Of a stretch of 64,000 nucleotides of DNA, positions 42,086 to 51,693 are shown piece by piece. The stretch comes from Aquicella siphonis. GTDB taxonomy: Bacteria > Pseudomonadota > Gammaproteobacteria > DSM-16500. The DNA lies in assembly GCF_902459485.1 (NCBI RefSeq), contig NZ_LR699119.1, forward strand, positions 1,364,001 to 1,428,000, given 5' to 3'. The notes under the pieces were generated by a model. That model was not told the DNA's origin. It did no database searches and was given only the letters and a program-made list of their open reading frames with translations. Position numbers and translations under genes: made by a program. Position 1 is the first letter of the stretch, and every line of letters starts with the position of its first letter.

Positions 42086-43360
42086 GTGTTTCGTACCTTA
42101 GCCAGACCTGACAATATTGCCGACGGGTCGTTTCCCATTTCCAGGCAATCTGCACGCCAGATTGTTCCAAACCCGCGTTTCAGCGCCATGGACATGCAGC
42201 GAAGTTTTATCATGATGCTCATGGCTTTTTTGCATTGCCGTGAATATACCGGCGTAACATATTATTCCAATATCGCCTGGGACCGCCCGCCGGTATGGGA
42301 AGGCACTTCCTGGCTGGATATGTTGCAGCAGATACTGATCTCAACTGTTGCCGCCGGGGGATTTTTCATGATGATGGGAGTGGGACTGATTTTTCTTTTC
42401 CATTCCAGGTTAAAGGAGGGATGGTCTGAGTCAAAAACCTGCCTCTATCTCGTCAAGCGCGGTTTACTGCTGATCTTCATTCAATTGACCTTGTTGCAAT
42501 GCTTTGAAATTCTAGCTGAAGAGAAAATTTATTTGTATGTCGGCGTGTTGATCGCGTTAGGCACGAACATGATACTCGCATCACTGTTGTATTTGTTCAT
42601 TCTAAAATTGAAGACACTGCCTGCGCTCAGGAAATATCCTGTTGAATACCTTCTCCCCGCTTCATTGATTATCATTATAACCGGCACCCTGCAGTTTATG
42701 ATAAGCAGCCTGCAAAATGCCATGGTGGCGCCCGGGATTTGGATGAGCGCACTGGTACTGGGAGGGAATTATCATCATGGTGTGGATATCGATATCAACT
42801 TTACTCCCATACCCTGGTTTCCGGCAGTCGCTTTTGGCATGATCATTGGGCAAATTCTCTATCAGCACAAAGACAAAAGCATCAAGATACTCTTACGCAT
42901 TGCACTTTGCTTTTTGCTGGCCTGGCTGTTGGCCAGAACGGCTTTTCTTTCAGGCTGGCTGAACGCAGGTGATTATAAACTGCTGGCGGCCGCAGATCAT
43001 GCTTCCTTGGCTTCCTATTTTTGTGTGTCAAAATACCCGCCCAGCATCGATTATTTTTTATGGTCCCTGGGATTGAATCTGCTGGGTATTATTATGTGGC
43101 ATCTCGCGGAACAAAACGTTCCCCGTTTGATGGGCCTGATTCAACCTGTCAAAATATTCGGTCAATGCGCGCTGTTCTTTTTTATTTCGCACTGGTTTAT
43201 CTATTACGGTATTTCGCGTTTCCTCCCGGCGCCGCTGACTGAACCATCCGGTGTCATCACACTCTGGCTGCTCGGATTGATGCTGCTTTATTACTTATGC
43301 AAACGCTATCACAATTTCAAATCCGGCAAACCAAAATCTTCGATATGGCGAATGTTTTAG
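42086..43360 (+). CDS. Membrane acyltransferase-like protein (DUF1624/HGSNAT type)
   Basis: A 424-residue integral membrane protein. It starts at GTG 42086, where AGGA is 7 bases upstream; a longer frame from 41987 would read through the hairpin. FSAMDMQRSFIMMLMAFLH resembles the R-x-x-x-D-x-x-R-G/S start of DUF1624 and heparan-alpha-glucosaminide N-acetyltransferase-like proteins, which transfer acyl groups across membranes. The remainder is about 8-10 hydrophobic helices. Follows acnA but with no tight coupling. Acceptor and role are unknown; cell-surface polysaccharide acylation is a guess. Confidence 0.65.
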   Translation: MFRTLARPDNIADGSFPISRQSARQIVPNPRFSAMDMQRSFIMMLMAFLHCREYTGVTYYSNIAWDRPPVWEGTSWLDMLQQILISTVAAGGFFMMMGVGLIFLFHSRLKEGWSESKTCLYLVKRGLLLIFIQLTLLQCFEILAEEKIYLYVGVLIALGTNMILASLLYLFILKLKTLPALRKYPVEYLLPASLIIIITGTLQFMISSLQNAMVAPGIWMSALVLGGNYHHGVDIDINFTPIPWFPAVAFGMIIGQILYQHKDKSIKILLRIALCFLLAWLLARTAFLSGWLNAGDYKLLAAADHASLASYFCVSKYPPSIDYFLWSLGLNLLGIIMWHLAEQNVPRLMGLIQPVKIFGQCALFFFISHWFIYYGISRFLPAPLTEPSGVITLWLLGLMLLYYLCKRYHNFKSGKPKSSIWRMF

Positions 43361-43390
43361 CACCAGACCGCATGCGTACACCGATGTTAT

Positions 43391-44302
43391 TTATACAGGA
43401 GAGATGACAATTTTCCATCCTGCGCCAGAGCCGATTCCATGCGTTGCCGCGAAATTTCCCTGATTAATTGCGATGGCGAGATTCAGCAGGCTGTTGACAT
43501 AAATCAGCCCGGCCCCCTTAGGCACAGCGCCAAACGTTGTGACATAGGGCAGCACAGCTTCATATCTGACCTGCTGGTTCTGAAATATTTTGATCTTATA
43601 TTTCTTCCCTTTTTCCAGACCAAACCGGTTTAACATATCCTGGCTGATATTCGTCCATAGATTTCCATATTGCGGATCCAGAATGACTATAGCGCCTGTC
43701 AGCTTATGATCCGAAATGACCGGCTTCTGATAAACCAGCTTGACGATAGGAGTTTTTAATACCGGCCCCACACCTGCAAATGAAATGACTCCGGAAGCGA
43801 GTTTTGCCGCTGTATAAGCGTAAACATCCCGCCCGTGAAAGGTATAAGACGCGCCGGATTTTTTCAGCCGGTTCACCGATTCATCAATCAGTCTGACTTC
43901 CTCGATTCCAATCGCATCATCAATCAGGGTCAGCGTACCATTGTCAGGCGTGACAAAATATTGCCCGGTTCGGGTTTTCGCAACAATTGAACGCCGCGCG
44001 GTTCCCACACCCGGGTCTACCACACTCACGAAAACAGTTCCTTTGGGCCAATACGGAGCCGTCTGAAACAGACGGTAACCTGCGTCCCAAATGTTGAACG
44101 GAGGTATTTCATGAGTCAAATCAGACACCAGCAAAGATTGATTCACCGAATACATGACACCCTTGACTTCACTGACCGCGCCGTCTTTCACACCGAAATC
44201 ACTTTGAAATACAACGATTCCGGAAGCAGCATAGACGGCGGATAATGCGCATAGATACCATACCGCTATCCACCAGCCTGTTCTCACCACGAAAGATTTC
44301 AT
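43391..44302 (-). CDS. Exported SAM hydroxide adenosyltransferase (DUF62)
   Basis: A 303-residue protein starting MKSFVVRTGWWIAVWYLCAL at ATG 44302 with GAGGAG upstream; a longer frame from 44395 has no such site. The signal peptide ends at VYAA. The DUF62/SAM hydroxide adenosyltransferase domain keeps its catalytic set: Asp96 and Arg103 in DPGVGTARR and His156 in TFHGRD, with spacing (7) as in family members. Such enzymes split S-adenosylmethionine with water into adenosine and methionine. The export signal is odd because SAM is cytosolic. Monocistronic on the minus strand between the acyltransferase and thiolase genes. Confidence 0.8.
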   Translation of the reverse strand: MKSFVVRTGWWIAVWYLCALSAVYAASGIVVFQSDFGVKDGAVSEVKGVMYSVNQSLLVSDLTHEIPPFNIWDAGYRLFQTAPYWPKGTVFVSVVDPGVGTARRSIVAKTRTGQYFVTPDNGTLTLIDDAIGIEEVRLIDESVNRLKKSGASYTFHGRDVYAYTAAKLASGVISFAGVGPVLKTPIVKLVYQKPVISDHKLTGAIVILDPQYGNLWTNISQDMLNRFGLEKGKKYKIKIFQNQQVRYEAVLPYVTTFGAVPKGAGLIYVNSLLNLAIAINQGNFAATHGIGSGAGWKIVISPV

Positions 44303-44532
44303 CGTTTCTCCTCGTACTCCAGCACGACAAAAATAATCAGAATAGACATACATGCCGTCATTGTGCCTGTCAAACATGGCTTGACAGGCACTCACAGACG
44401 CAAATCATCATACCTCAGCAGGATCAGTCCGCAAGTCATTGTTACCACTAATGAATGACTAAACAATGCGCTATGCAAGCTGCGGTTTATGCTAAACTCA
44501 AGAATGAACCCCCATGATTGTGAGGACATCCC

Positions 44533-45807
44533 ATGAAAACCCGGCCGGTATTCATCGCAGGAAGCGCAAGAACACCATTTGTAAAATCTCTGACCAGCTA
44601 TGCCGAGATCACCACGCAAGACTTGATGACTGCCGCATTACAGGCCTTGGTTACCCAATTGCATCTGGATGGAAAAATTCTGGGTGACGTGGGGCTGGGA
44701 GCCGTCATCAATAGCTCCCTCAACTGGAACCTCGCGCGGGAATCCGTCCTGGGCACAACGCTTGATCCACATACGCCTGCGTATACCCTGCAAAGGGCTT
44801 GCGGCACCAGCCTGGAAACAACCTTGCAAATCGCTTTGAAAATCGCCAATTACCAGATGGAAAATGGTATTGCGGGAGGCGTTGATTCAAACAGCGACAT
44901 GCCCATCATGATACAAAAATCACTCGCTCAAAAGCTGCTGGCCTTGAAAAATGCAGCGAGTTTTTCCGACAAAATGAAAGCCCTGGCAGCACTCAGGCCC
45001 GCTGATCTCAAGCCTATTTACCCCGCCGTTGTGGAACCGCGCACAGGGCTTTCCATGGGAGAGCATTGTGAAAAAATGGTCAAGGAATGGAAGATTTCCC
45101 GCGCCGAGCAGGATGAGCTTGCCCTGCTCAGTCATCAGAACGGCGTGAAAGCATATGAAGAAGGATTTTATGACGGACTGGTCTTTGAATTCATGGGCTT
45201 GAAAAGAGATGGTTTACTGCGCACGGATACCTCGCTTGAAAAACTCGCCAGCCTCAAGACTGTTTTCGATACAACCGAAGCTGGCACGTTAACAGCGGGC
45301 AACAGCAGTCCGCTCACCGACGGCGCCGCCGCAGTCTTTCTCGCTTCGGAAGAATCCGCTAAAGCATGGAACCTGGATTTACTCGCGCGGTTTGTGGATG
45401 CACAAGTGGCCGCTGTTGATTTCGTGCATGGCGAAGGGTTACTGATGGCCCCCACCATCGCCGTCAGTGAATTACTGAAGCGGAATCAATTAACATTACA
45501 GGATTTCGATTATTATGAAATTCATGAAGCATTCGCGGGACAGGTTTTATGCACACTGAAAGCCTGGGAATCTGCCGATTATTGCAAGCGCATCCTGAAC
45601 CGCGACAACCCGCTTGGCGCCATTGACAGAAACAGAATGAATATCAAGGGCGGCAGCGTCGCGCTGGGACACCCGTTCGCTGCAACCGGTGCCCGCATTG
45701 TAGGCAGCCTGGCAAAAATGCTGCGGCAAAAAGGCAGCGGAAAAGGCTTGATTTCCATTTGCACCGCGGGCGGCATGGGGGTCGCGGCGATACTGGAAGC
45801 GGTTTAG
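44533..45807 (+). CDS. Thiolase (acetyl-CoA C-acyltransferase family)
   Basis: A 424-residue thiolase. The nucleophile Cys90 is in LQRACGTSLET, His380 lies in SVALGHPFAATGAR and Cys410 in SICTAGGMG; HEAFAGQ holds another conserved His. The usual C-x-S-G near the nucleophile reads C-G-T-S. It cleaves 3-ketoacyl-CoA in fatty-acid oxidation or makes acetoacetyl-CoA in reverse. A FadI-like assignment is possible but no FadJ partner is adjacent. GAGGA precedes ATG 44533. An SDR gene follows after about 120 bases. Confidence 0.85.
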   Translation: MKTRPVFIAGSARTPFVKSLTSYAEITTQDLMTAALQALVTQLHLDGKILGDVGLGAVINSSLNWNLARESVLGTTLDPHTPAYTLQRACGTSLETTLQIALKIANYQMENGIAGGVDSNSDMPIMIQKSLAQKLLALKNAASFSDKMKALAALRPADLKPIYPAVVEPRTGLSMGEHCEKMVKEWKISRAEQDELALLSHQNGVKAYEEGFYDGLVFEFMGLKRDGLLRTDTSLEKLASLKTVFDTTEAGTLTAGNSSPLTDGAAAVFLASEESAKAWNLDLLARFVDAQVAAVDFVHGEGLLMAPTIAVSELLKRNQLTLQDFDYYEIHEAFAGQVLCTLKAWESADYCKRILNRDNPLGAIDRNRMNIKGGSVALGHPFAATGARIVGSLAKMLRQKGSGKGLISICTAGGMGVAAILEAV

Positions 45808-45926
45808 CGCCACTCTCCATTATATTCATTGTGTAAACAGTGTTATCAATTGCAGGCATTGAATTTCTGCGATGGTCATTTATCATACCAAATACACTAC
45901 TGATAACATGAACATCGAGTCAAGAC

Positions 45927-46766
45927 ATGAACAGACTTCCCAACAAAATTGCGCTTATCACCGGCGGCACACAATCCATAGGCAAAACCATTGCCGAACT
46001 GTTTCAACAACATGGTGCACACGTCATCATTTCGGGAAGCCGTCCTGCTGAAGAAGGAGCAAAAATAGCGAGGGACATTCATGCAGGCATGATTTACCTC
46101 AAACTGGATGTCACCCTGGAATCCGACTGGGAGAATGCCATGCACTTTATCCAGCAGAAATATGGCAGGCTTGATATCCTGGTTAATAACGCCGGAATTG
46201 AACAGCCAGCGAATTCAAACAGACCGCAGAATCCGGAAGACTGTTCCCTGCAAGACTGGCGCACAGTCCACCAAGTCAATCTGGATGGTGTATTCCTGGG
46301 ATGCAAGCATGTCATTCCGCTCATGAAAAAGCAGGAAAATTGTTCCATTGTTAACATTGGTTCGCGCTCAGGCCTGACAGGCATTCCATCATCAGCCGCG
46401 TATTCCTCCAGCAAGGCCGCCGTGCGTAATTACACGAAAACCGTCGCCATGTATTGCGCCTCCAGGCGTTACCCCATACGCTGCAATGTCATTCATCCCG
46501 CAGCCATACTGACCAATATGTGGGAAAAGGAATTTGGCGATGATGAATGGCGCGGCCAGCGCATAGCCCGGTTCAGTGAAAGCATACCGCTGCGCAGAAT
46601 GGGCACGCCCATGGATGTTGCCTACGCGGCGTTATATCTGGCGTCGGATGAATCACGATTCATGACAGGCTCAGAAATTATCATTGATGGCGGCATCATG
46701 TCGGGGTCTGCAGCTTCGGCGAATGAAACTGTCATTTCCGTGTCTCCTGCCGGGACAGAATCATGA
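45927..46766 (+). CDS. Short-chain dehydrogenase/reductase
   Basis: A 279-residue SDR. The NAD(P)-binding TGGTQSIG is at residues 12-19, NNAG at 87-90, and the catalytic Ser146, Tyr159 and Lys163 in IGSRSG and YSSSK. It resembles acyl carrier or sugar reductases of the classical type; the C-terminal 25 residues (after IIIDGG) extend past the usual end. Located after the thiolase, it may act on a hydroxyacyl or ketone substrate in the same pathway, but the substrate is not shown. No membrane segment. Confidence 0.85.
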   Translation: MNRLPNKIALITGGTQSIGKTIAELFQQHGAHVIISGSRPAEEGAKIARDIHAGMIYLKLDVTLESDWENAMHFIQQKYGRLDILVNNAGIEQPANSNRPQNPEDCSLQDWRTVHQVNLDGVFLGCKHVIPLMKKQENCSIVNIGSRSGLTGIPSSAAYSSSKAAVRNYTKTVAMYCASRRYPIRCNVIHPAAILTNMWEKEFGDDEWRGQRIARFSESIPLRRMGTPMDVAYAALYLASDESRFMTGSEIIIDGGIMSGSAASANETVISVSPAGTES

Positions 46767-46796
46767 TAAGCATGCCATGAAAAACTTGTTTTCAGA

Positions 46797-47768
46797 ATGG
46801 CGACTACGCATCAGGTTAAAATGACAAGACAATATATATCCAGACTGGACAGGAATATCCTAACGGGAATACTCATTACCTTGTCTGGCTCTTTCTTCTA
46901 TGTCCTCATGGGATCCCTGTCCAAGCTGGCGGGAAAACAGTTATCATTGAATCAAATCCTGTTTTTGCAAAGTATTACGGGGTTATCATGCGCGGTTTAT
47001 CTCATAAAGATCAGGCGATATTCATTCAGGCAATTATGGCGCCGTGACCAGCGGTATTATTTGCTGCGCATTATATTCAGCCTGGGATCCATTTATGCAT
47101 TGATAGCCGGACTGCGGCAAATGAGCGTATTCAATGCGCTAGTCATATTGAATTCCTCTCCGCTCATCATCCCCTTTTTGCGCAAAATGTTGTTCGGAAA
47201 AAAAATAAACTTGTCCATTTTTCCTGCCGTCATATGCGCTTTTTCAGGCATCACACTGATACTGTCGCCCGACCCGCACATCTTCGATGCTTCATTTGTC
47301 ATCGTATTGATCAGCATGTTATGCATGACGTTTTCACTGCTGGTGCTGGAAAGACAACAGGACGCACGGCCGGATTTATCCATTTTTTATTATTTTTTCT
47401 ACAGCAGCCTCATCACGGGCGCTCTACTGATATTTCGCGGCGAATCCCTTCCTTATCCGGGATTTTTCCTGGTAACAGGTCTTTTAATCGGTGTCCTTTT
47501 CTTTCTGGTGCAGTTAAGCATCATTCATGCAGCCAGTTATATTTCCTCACAACTGATATCGGTCCTGTTTTATTCCGAAATCATTCTCGCATTGATTTCC
47601 TCACTCCTGTTTGAACACCTGGAATTTACTGCGAATCATGCCTGGGGAATCATTCTGGTGATCGTCGGCGGATCCATGACCACCCTGATAGAACAGAAAT
47701 TTTCCGACGCAACCAAAGCAAACAAACAAAAACTAGATGACGACATGATATCCATTCGTCAAACATAA
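46797..47768 (+). CDS. EamA/DMT-family permease
   Basis: A 323-residue protein with ten predicted membrane helices in two EamA repeats, including SLGSIYALIAGLRQMSVFNALVILNSSPLIIPFLRKML and LISVLFYSEIILALISSLLFEHL. Starts at ATG 46797 or ATG 46821 (MTRQYISRLDRN); the second has AGG upstream. The C-terminal tail is polar. It follows the SDR by 30 bases, so cotranscription is likely. Substrate unknown. It ends 23 bases before the stop of the converging coiled-coil gene. Confidence 0.8.
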   Translation: MATTHQVKMTRQYISRLDRNILTGILITLSGSFFYVLMGSLSKLAGKQLSLNQILFLQSITGLSCAVYLIKIRRYSFRQLWRRDQRYYLLRIIFSLGSIYALIAGLRQMSVFNALVILNSSPLIIPFLRKMLFGKKINLSIFPAVICAFSGITLILSPDPHIFDASFVIVLISMLCMTFSLLVLERQQDARPDLSIFYYFFYSSLITGALLIFRGESLPYPGFFLVTGLLIGVLFFLVQLSIIHAASYISSQLISVLFYSEIILALISSLLFEHLEFTANHAWGIILVIVGGSMTTLIEQKFSDATKANKQKLDDDMISIRQT

Positions 47769-47791
47769 TTTATTTTAGTTAAATATACCTC

Positions 47792-50700
47792 TTATCTTGA
47801 GAATCTTTTAACAACGGTAAGATCCTCCTCTTTTCCTATCTGACTATACAGACTAACAGCAATGGTCAAGGGATTATTTTCTTTAATAGCTGTCGCAGCC
47901 AGATTCTTAGCTAACTCTTCATATTTAATGCCAACGCGCAAATTCAGGCTCGGCTCAATTCTATTAATAATTTTAATTAATTCCTTATTTGTATTTAATG
48001 CCTTAACCATATAAGCACCCGTCGTCGTTTCACGGCCAAAGAAATTTAATGCGGTTCTCTTCTGCATGGCAACAATCAAGAAAGCCTCAAAATAATTCAT
48101 CAGATCTGACTGACTTGTCACTTCTAACTTCATAAATTTATTGTATATTTGCTTTAATGCCTCATACTTGGTGTCGCCTTTATATCGAGGTTTGGCGTGT
48201 TTTAAAACATCAGACATATATTTCCCTACAACATTTTTTTCAGCCAGCTTTGATAGATTTTCTTCTTCTGACTGTTTTCTTGACAGATTTTCGACTTCTT
48301 GCCTTTGTTTCGCCTCAAGCAATCTCTGCTCCTTATCCCTTTCTTCTCTTTCTCGTTGCTCTTTCATCAAGCGTAGTTCGTTAGCCTGCTGTATTTGCAA
48401 TTGTTTTAATTTCTCAAGTTCTTCATCCTTTCTCTTCATTTCTTCTTTGTGCTGACTAGACAATTCTTCCTGAACCTGTCTTAATCTTTCTATCTCTTTC
48501 AGAGCCGATTCCAGCTGCACTCTTAATTGCTCTACTTCTTTTATTGATTTATCAAAAGTCTGCTTCTGCGACCCAAGAAATTCTTTTAATTCAGTATGTC
48601 TGGCTTTAACAAATTCAGAAATATTCTCTGGAATATTAATTTCGGCAATTTTAGATGAAATCTCTTCTATCCATTTCTCCATTTTAGCACTTTCTTCATT
48701 CACCACACGCTCAAGATTTTTAAGCAATTCATCACGCCCGGGCTTATCAGAATTTTTCGATATTTCACTCCGAAATGTTTCAATCGATCTTTTTAACTGT
48801 TCTATTCCAGGGACGATTATATTTTTAATTAACTCATGCTGGCCATTAATTATTCCCAATGTAAACTCTTCGAGTTCGCTTAATTTTTGTTGTATTCTAA
48901 CATTTTCTTCCTTACCCTTTTTAACCGCACCCTCCAAGCTCATTATTTGACTAGCCTGATTACCAGTGACACTCTTCATCTCTTCAATTTGTTTCAAAAT
49001 CAATTCATTTTCAGCTTTTAATTGTTCAATTCTTAAAGCCAGCGTTTCCCTCTCTTTTTCTGTCACTTGACCAGTCAATTCCAACTGAGATTCCAATGCC
49101 TGGATAAGTTTCTGATTATTTCTTTGCTGATCCTCCATTTCCCTTCTGAGCCTGGCTGATTCCGTTTTTGCTTCCACCAGAGGCGCCATTTCATTTTCTC
49201 TGCTATAAAATGCATGCAATTGTTTTTGTTGAACCAACAGCTCTCTAACGGCACGCATATCACGAATCAAATCTGTTCCAACGGAGTGCGCCTTAGTTTT
49301 TTCGTCTTTGTCTTTTAAATAATCTATTACACATCGTATTTGATCATCAATTCCCTGAATCATCCTGACAAAAGACTCCGGATTTTCTAATCTAGAAAAT
49401 CTAAATACATTCATGTCTGATCCAGGAATAATATCCTTCAAAAGCCCCATATTTGCTTCAATGGGAGATAGCCTTCGTTTAATAGTTTCCAGTGAAAATA
49501 TATGCTCTTTTAATGTTTTAAGCTTTTCTTGATAGACGTCGATTTGGAGATTTTCACCTTCTGGTATATTTTTTGCCGCTTCTTCCAATTGGCTGATTAA
49601 AATTTTCTTCATGTCCTCATCATGAGCACAAATGAGTGCCATATTATAAATAAACTCATCTGAATTTAATGGGATTGGTGAAACGGCAGGGCCTGCATCC
49701 AGTTTTCTTGCCTCAACATACTCGACAATTTCTTCATGTGATGAATTTACTTTTAACGAGGCGGAAGCCACACTCTCAAGTACTCTAACCTGTCTTAATC
49801 CACCTACTGACATGATGCCCTTGGGGAAAAACTCAGATGCGCCTTTATGAACAGGACGCAATGCGATTTCTGTGCGCTTGTCCTGGCTTACTAATTCACC
49901 CCGATGCTTATCTAAGAAATCCGTATCCGCGAAGTTCGCCAAAAGCTTGCTGAAATATGGATGTGTTGTCGTTAGCGACTTAAATTCCATCATGGCTTTG
50001 CCATAAAAACTCTCAATCATGGCCCTTCTCAATTCAAATTCGCCAGTTGAAACTATCCCTTTACTTCCATAACTGTCGACCTTATGCCGCATGTCTTCTT
50101 CAAGTGCGATGGCGAGATTCATATAATTAAATATTTTTGCAATTCTTTCCATATTGCTTCTTGAAATGACAATTTCATCATTTAATGCATGAATAAGCCC
50201 GGTTTGCATGTATTCAGGCAAAACATTATTTGGTACTCCATCAGGTGTTCTCACCGCAACATCAAAATCGCCTCTTTTAAATCTTTCATTAAAGCTGTTC
50301 TGCTTGTCAGTAACGACTTCTCTTTTGAATTGCGCAGTATGCTTTAGATGATGCGCAACAAGATTACCTATAGGCGATTCAGCAAATCGATCACCAGTAA
50401 CCTTTAACTCCACTTTCCCTTGCTCCATTTTTGCAATTACTAAATTTCGACCTGTTTTACTTGCCTTATCATCCAGCGCACGCATAAAAAAGTCAGCCAT
50501 TTTCCCTAATGCAATAATTTCGTTATTAATAGCCTGATTGCACGATTCCACCAGCGTTAATTGTCTTTGCTCAGCCAGCGCTTCCTTTATGACTTTATGA
50601 TCTTGTTCTTCGATTTTCTCAGCAAGAATATTTCGTTTCGTTTTAAACAGCTTGTTTAAAACAGCAACATCCCTATCGTTGCTGACAATTAATCTGAAAT

Positions 50701-51265
50701 TCTGATGTAAATTTTCCAATGCCTGACCTAGTTTTTGTAATGCATGCGTATATATATCACCAGGCTGCTTTTTGAGCATATCGATGTAATTCAATATTAG
50801 CGTATGCAAATTATCCAGGATCCTGACTTGAGCGACATATTTATCTGTTTTATCGCCCTTGATTTCATAATAATCTTCAAAATATTCGAATTGAGCTTCC
50901 CGAGTTCCTAATACGTCATCATCGCTTCTGTTAAACGATGACCTTAAATGAGGTACAATCACATAATCATATTTATTTTTTACTGGAAGGCATAATTCAC
51001 GCGCATATCGCGTAAATTCGTCCTTTAGATCCTCTCCAAGCTCCTCTCCACCTGCTGCATGAAAATATTCGCCCAACGCACTGATTATGGGTTCAAATTG
51101 CTGACCAATTTCTTCTGCTTCGCCTTGCTTGATCCCCCCAACTCTTGCCACCGCCCAATCTTTTTGTACATTTTTGATTGCAGCTGTAATACTTGAGCCC
51201 GCGATCGCTCCCACTCCCACCCCAACGCCGCCCGCAATTAAATGCGTCACCAGACTTAATCCCAT
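47792..51265 (-). CDS. Large coiled-coil protein, candidate effector
   Basis: A 1157-residue protein, AT-richer than its neighbours. Residues 4-30 form a Gly/Ala-rich hydrophobic segment (HLIAGGVGVGVGAIAG) that may anchor or insert into a membrane. Two long coiled coils lie at about 695-800 and 860-1010, rich in Lys, Glu and Gln. A compact helical C-terminal domain follows (about 1010-1157), ending IGKEEDLTVVKRFSR, where EED near the end recalls the E-block of Dot/Icm substrates. No known family or catalytic motif. GAGGAG precedes ATG 51265. Standing alone and of unusual composition, it may be a secreted effector. Confidence 0.75.
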   Translation of the reverse strand: MGLSLVTHLIAGGVGVGVGAIAGSSITAAIKNVQKDWAVARVGGIKQGEAEEIGQQFEPIISALGEYFHAAGGEELGEDLKDEFTRYARELCLPVKNKYDYVIVPHLRSSFNRSDDDVLGTREAQFEYFEDYYEIKGDKTDKYVAQVRILDNLHTLILNYIDMLKKQPGDIYTHALQKLGQALENLHQNFRLIVSNDRDVAVLNKLFKTKRNILAEKIEEQDHKVIKEALAEQRQLTLVESCNQAINNEIIALGKMADFFMRALDDKASKTGRNLVIAKMEQGKVELKVTGDRFAESPIGNLVAHHLKHTAQFKREVVTDKQNSFNERFKRGDFDVAVRTPDGVPNNVLPEYMQTGLIHALNDEIVISRSNMERIAKIFNYMNLAIALEEDMRHKVDSYGSKGIVSTGEFELRRAMIESFYGKAMMEFKSLTTTHPYFSKLLANFADTDFLDKHRGELVSQDKRTEIALRPVHKGASEFFPKGIMSVGGLRQVRVLESVASASLKVNSSHEEIVEYVEARKLDAGPAVSPIPLNSDEFIYNMALICAHDEDMKKILISQLEEAAKNIPEGENLQIDVYQEKLKTLKEHIFSLETIKRRLSPIEANMGLLKDIIPGSDMNVFRFSRLENPESFVRMIQGIDDQIRCVIDYLKDKDEKTKAHSVGTDLIRDMRAVRELLVQQKQLHAFYSRENEMAPLVEAKTESARLRREMEDQQRNNQKLIQALESQLELTGQVTEKERETLALRIEQLKAENELILKQIEEMKSVTGNQASQIMSLEGAVKKGKEENVRIQQKLSELEEFTLGIINGQHELIKNIIVPGIEQLKRSIETFRSEISKNSDKPGRDELLKNLERVVNEESAKMEKWIEEISSKIAEINIPENISEFVKARHTELKEFLGSQKQTFDKSIKEVEQLRVQLESALKEIERLRQVQEELSSQHKEEMKRKDEELEKLKQLQIQQANELRLMKEQREREERDKEQRLLEAKQRQEVENLSRKQSEEENLSKLAEKNVVGKYMSDVLKHAKPRYKGDTKYEALKQIYNKFMKLEVTSQSDLMNYFEAFLIVAMQKRTALNFFGRETTTGAYMVKALNTNKELIKIINRIEPSLNLRVGIKYEELAKNLAATAIKENNPLTIAVSLYSQIGKEEDLTVVKRFSR

Positions 51266-51593
51266 GGCTCTACTCCTCGCTATTATTATTTATATAACTA
51301 TAGTATAGCTCTATATAGTATAGCTCTATGTGGCTTATACGGCGGGACATTAACTTGCTTCAGGATTAACTCTATGAATTTTAATTATTAGTCTTACTGA
51401 CTGGCTAGAAGATGTTAGCTTGGCGACTTAATTTTTACATGTTATGGAGTCACAAATACTAACAATTGACCACTCATTCTAAATCAATCAAGAGCATTAG
51501 TATCTATTCTCTTTACCGCGATTAATTTAAGTGGATTATTTATTTGATGAAACGAGAGATATAAATGTATATGTGGTTACAAGTAATATCAAT
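51266..51593. promoter_or_regulatory. Upstream region of coiled-coil gene with 15-bp tandem repeat
   Basis: No gene found. Two copies of TAGTATAGCTCTATA at 51301-51315 and 51316-51330 (last base differs) lie 36-65 bases upstream of ATG 51265. On the minus strand each contains TATACTA, a duplicated -10-like element. The rest is AT-rich and featureless. Confidence 0.5.
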
Positions 51594-51640
51594 AAAAAAG
51601 CCACTGTCGCATGACAGCGGCTTTTAATTTTTTCCGAGAA
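51594..51640. terminator. Terminator after rpsA
   Basis: AAAAGCC-A-CTGTC and GACAG-C-GGCTTTT form a stem with a GCAT loop and flanking A/T runs on both sides (51595-51626), so it can act in both directions. It closes the gyrA-cmk-rpsA unit. Confidence 0.8.
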
Positions 51641-51649
51641 AAAGAAAGC

Positions 51650-51693
51650 GGGTTATTTTCGGGTTATTTTCGGGTTATTTTCGGGTTATTTTT
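51650..51693. repeat. 11-bp tandem repeat overlapping the rpsA stop
   Basis: Four copies of GGGTTATTTTC (the last ends in T) run from 51650 to 51693. The minus-strand stop TAA of rpsA at 51688-51686 lies in the copy at 51683-51693, and each other copy also holds TAA. The unit is not a multiple of three, so changes in copy number would leave the protein end unchanged. Confidence 0.75.

Noticed and set aside
41926-42222. Minus-strand 98-residue frame over the acnA end and the acyltransferase start
   Set aside because: It arises from the hairpin and complements two real genes; no ribosome-binding site or domain.
44303-44395. Longer start for the SAM hydroxide adenosyltransferase
   Set aside because: It would bury the signal peptide 31 residues inside; GAGGAG lies right before ATG 44302.
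51650-51693. Short tandem repeats considered as a CRISPR or attachment element
   Set aside because: Unit length is only 11 bases, without spacers, and overlaps a ribosomal protein stop codon.
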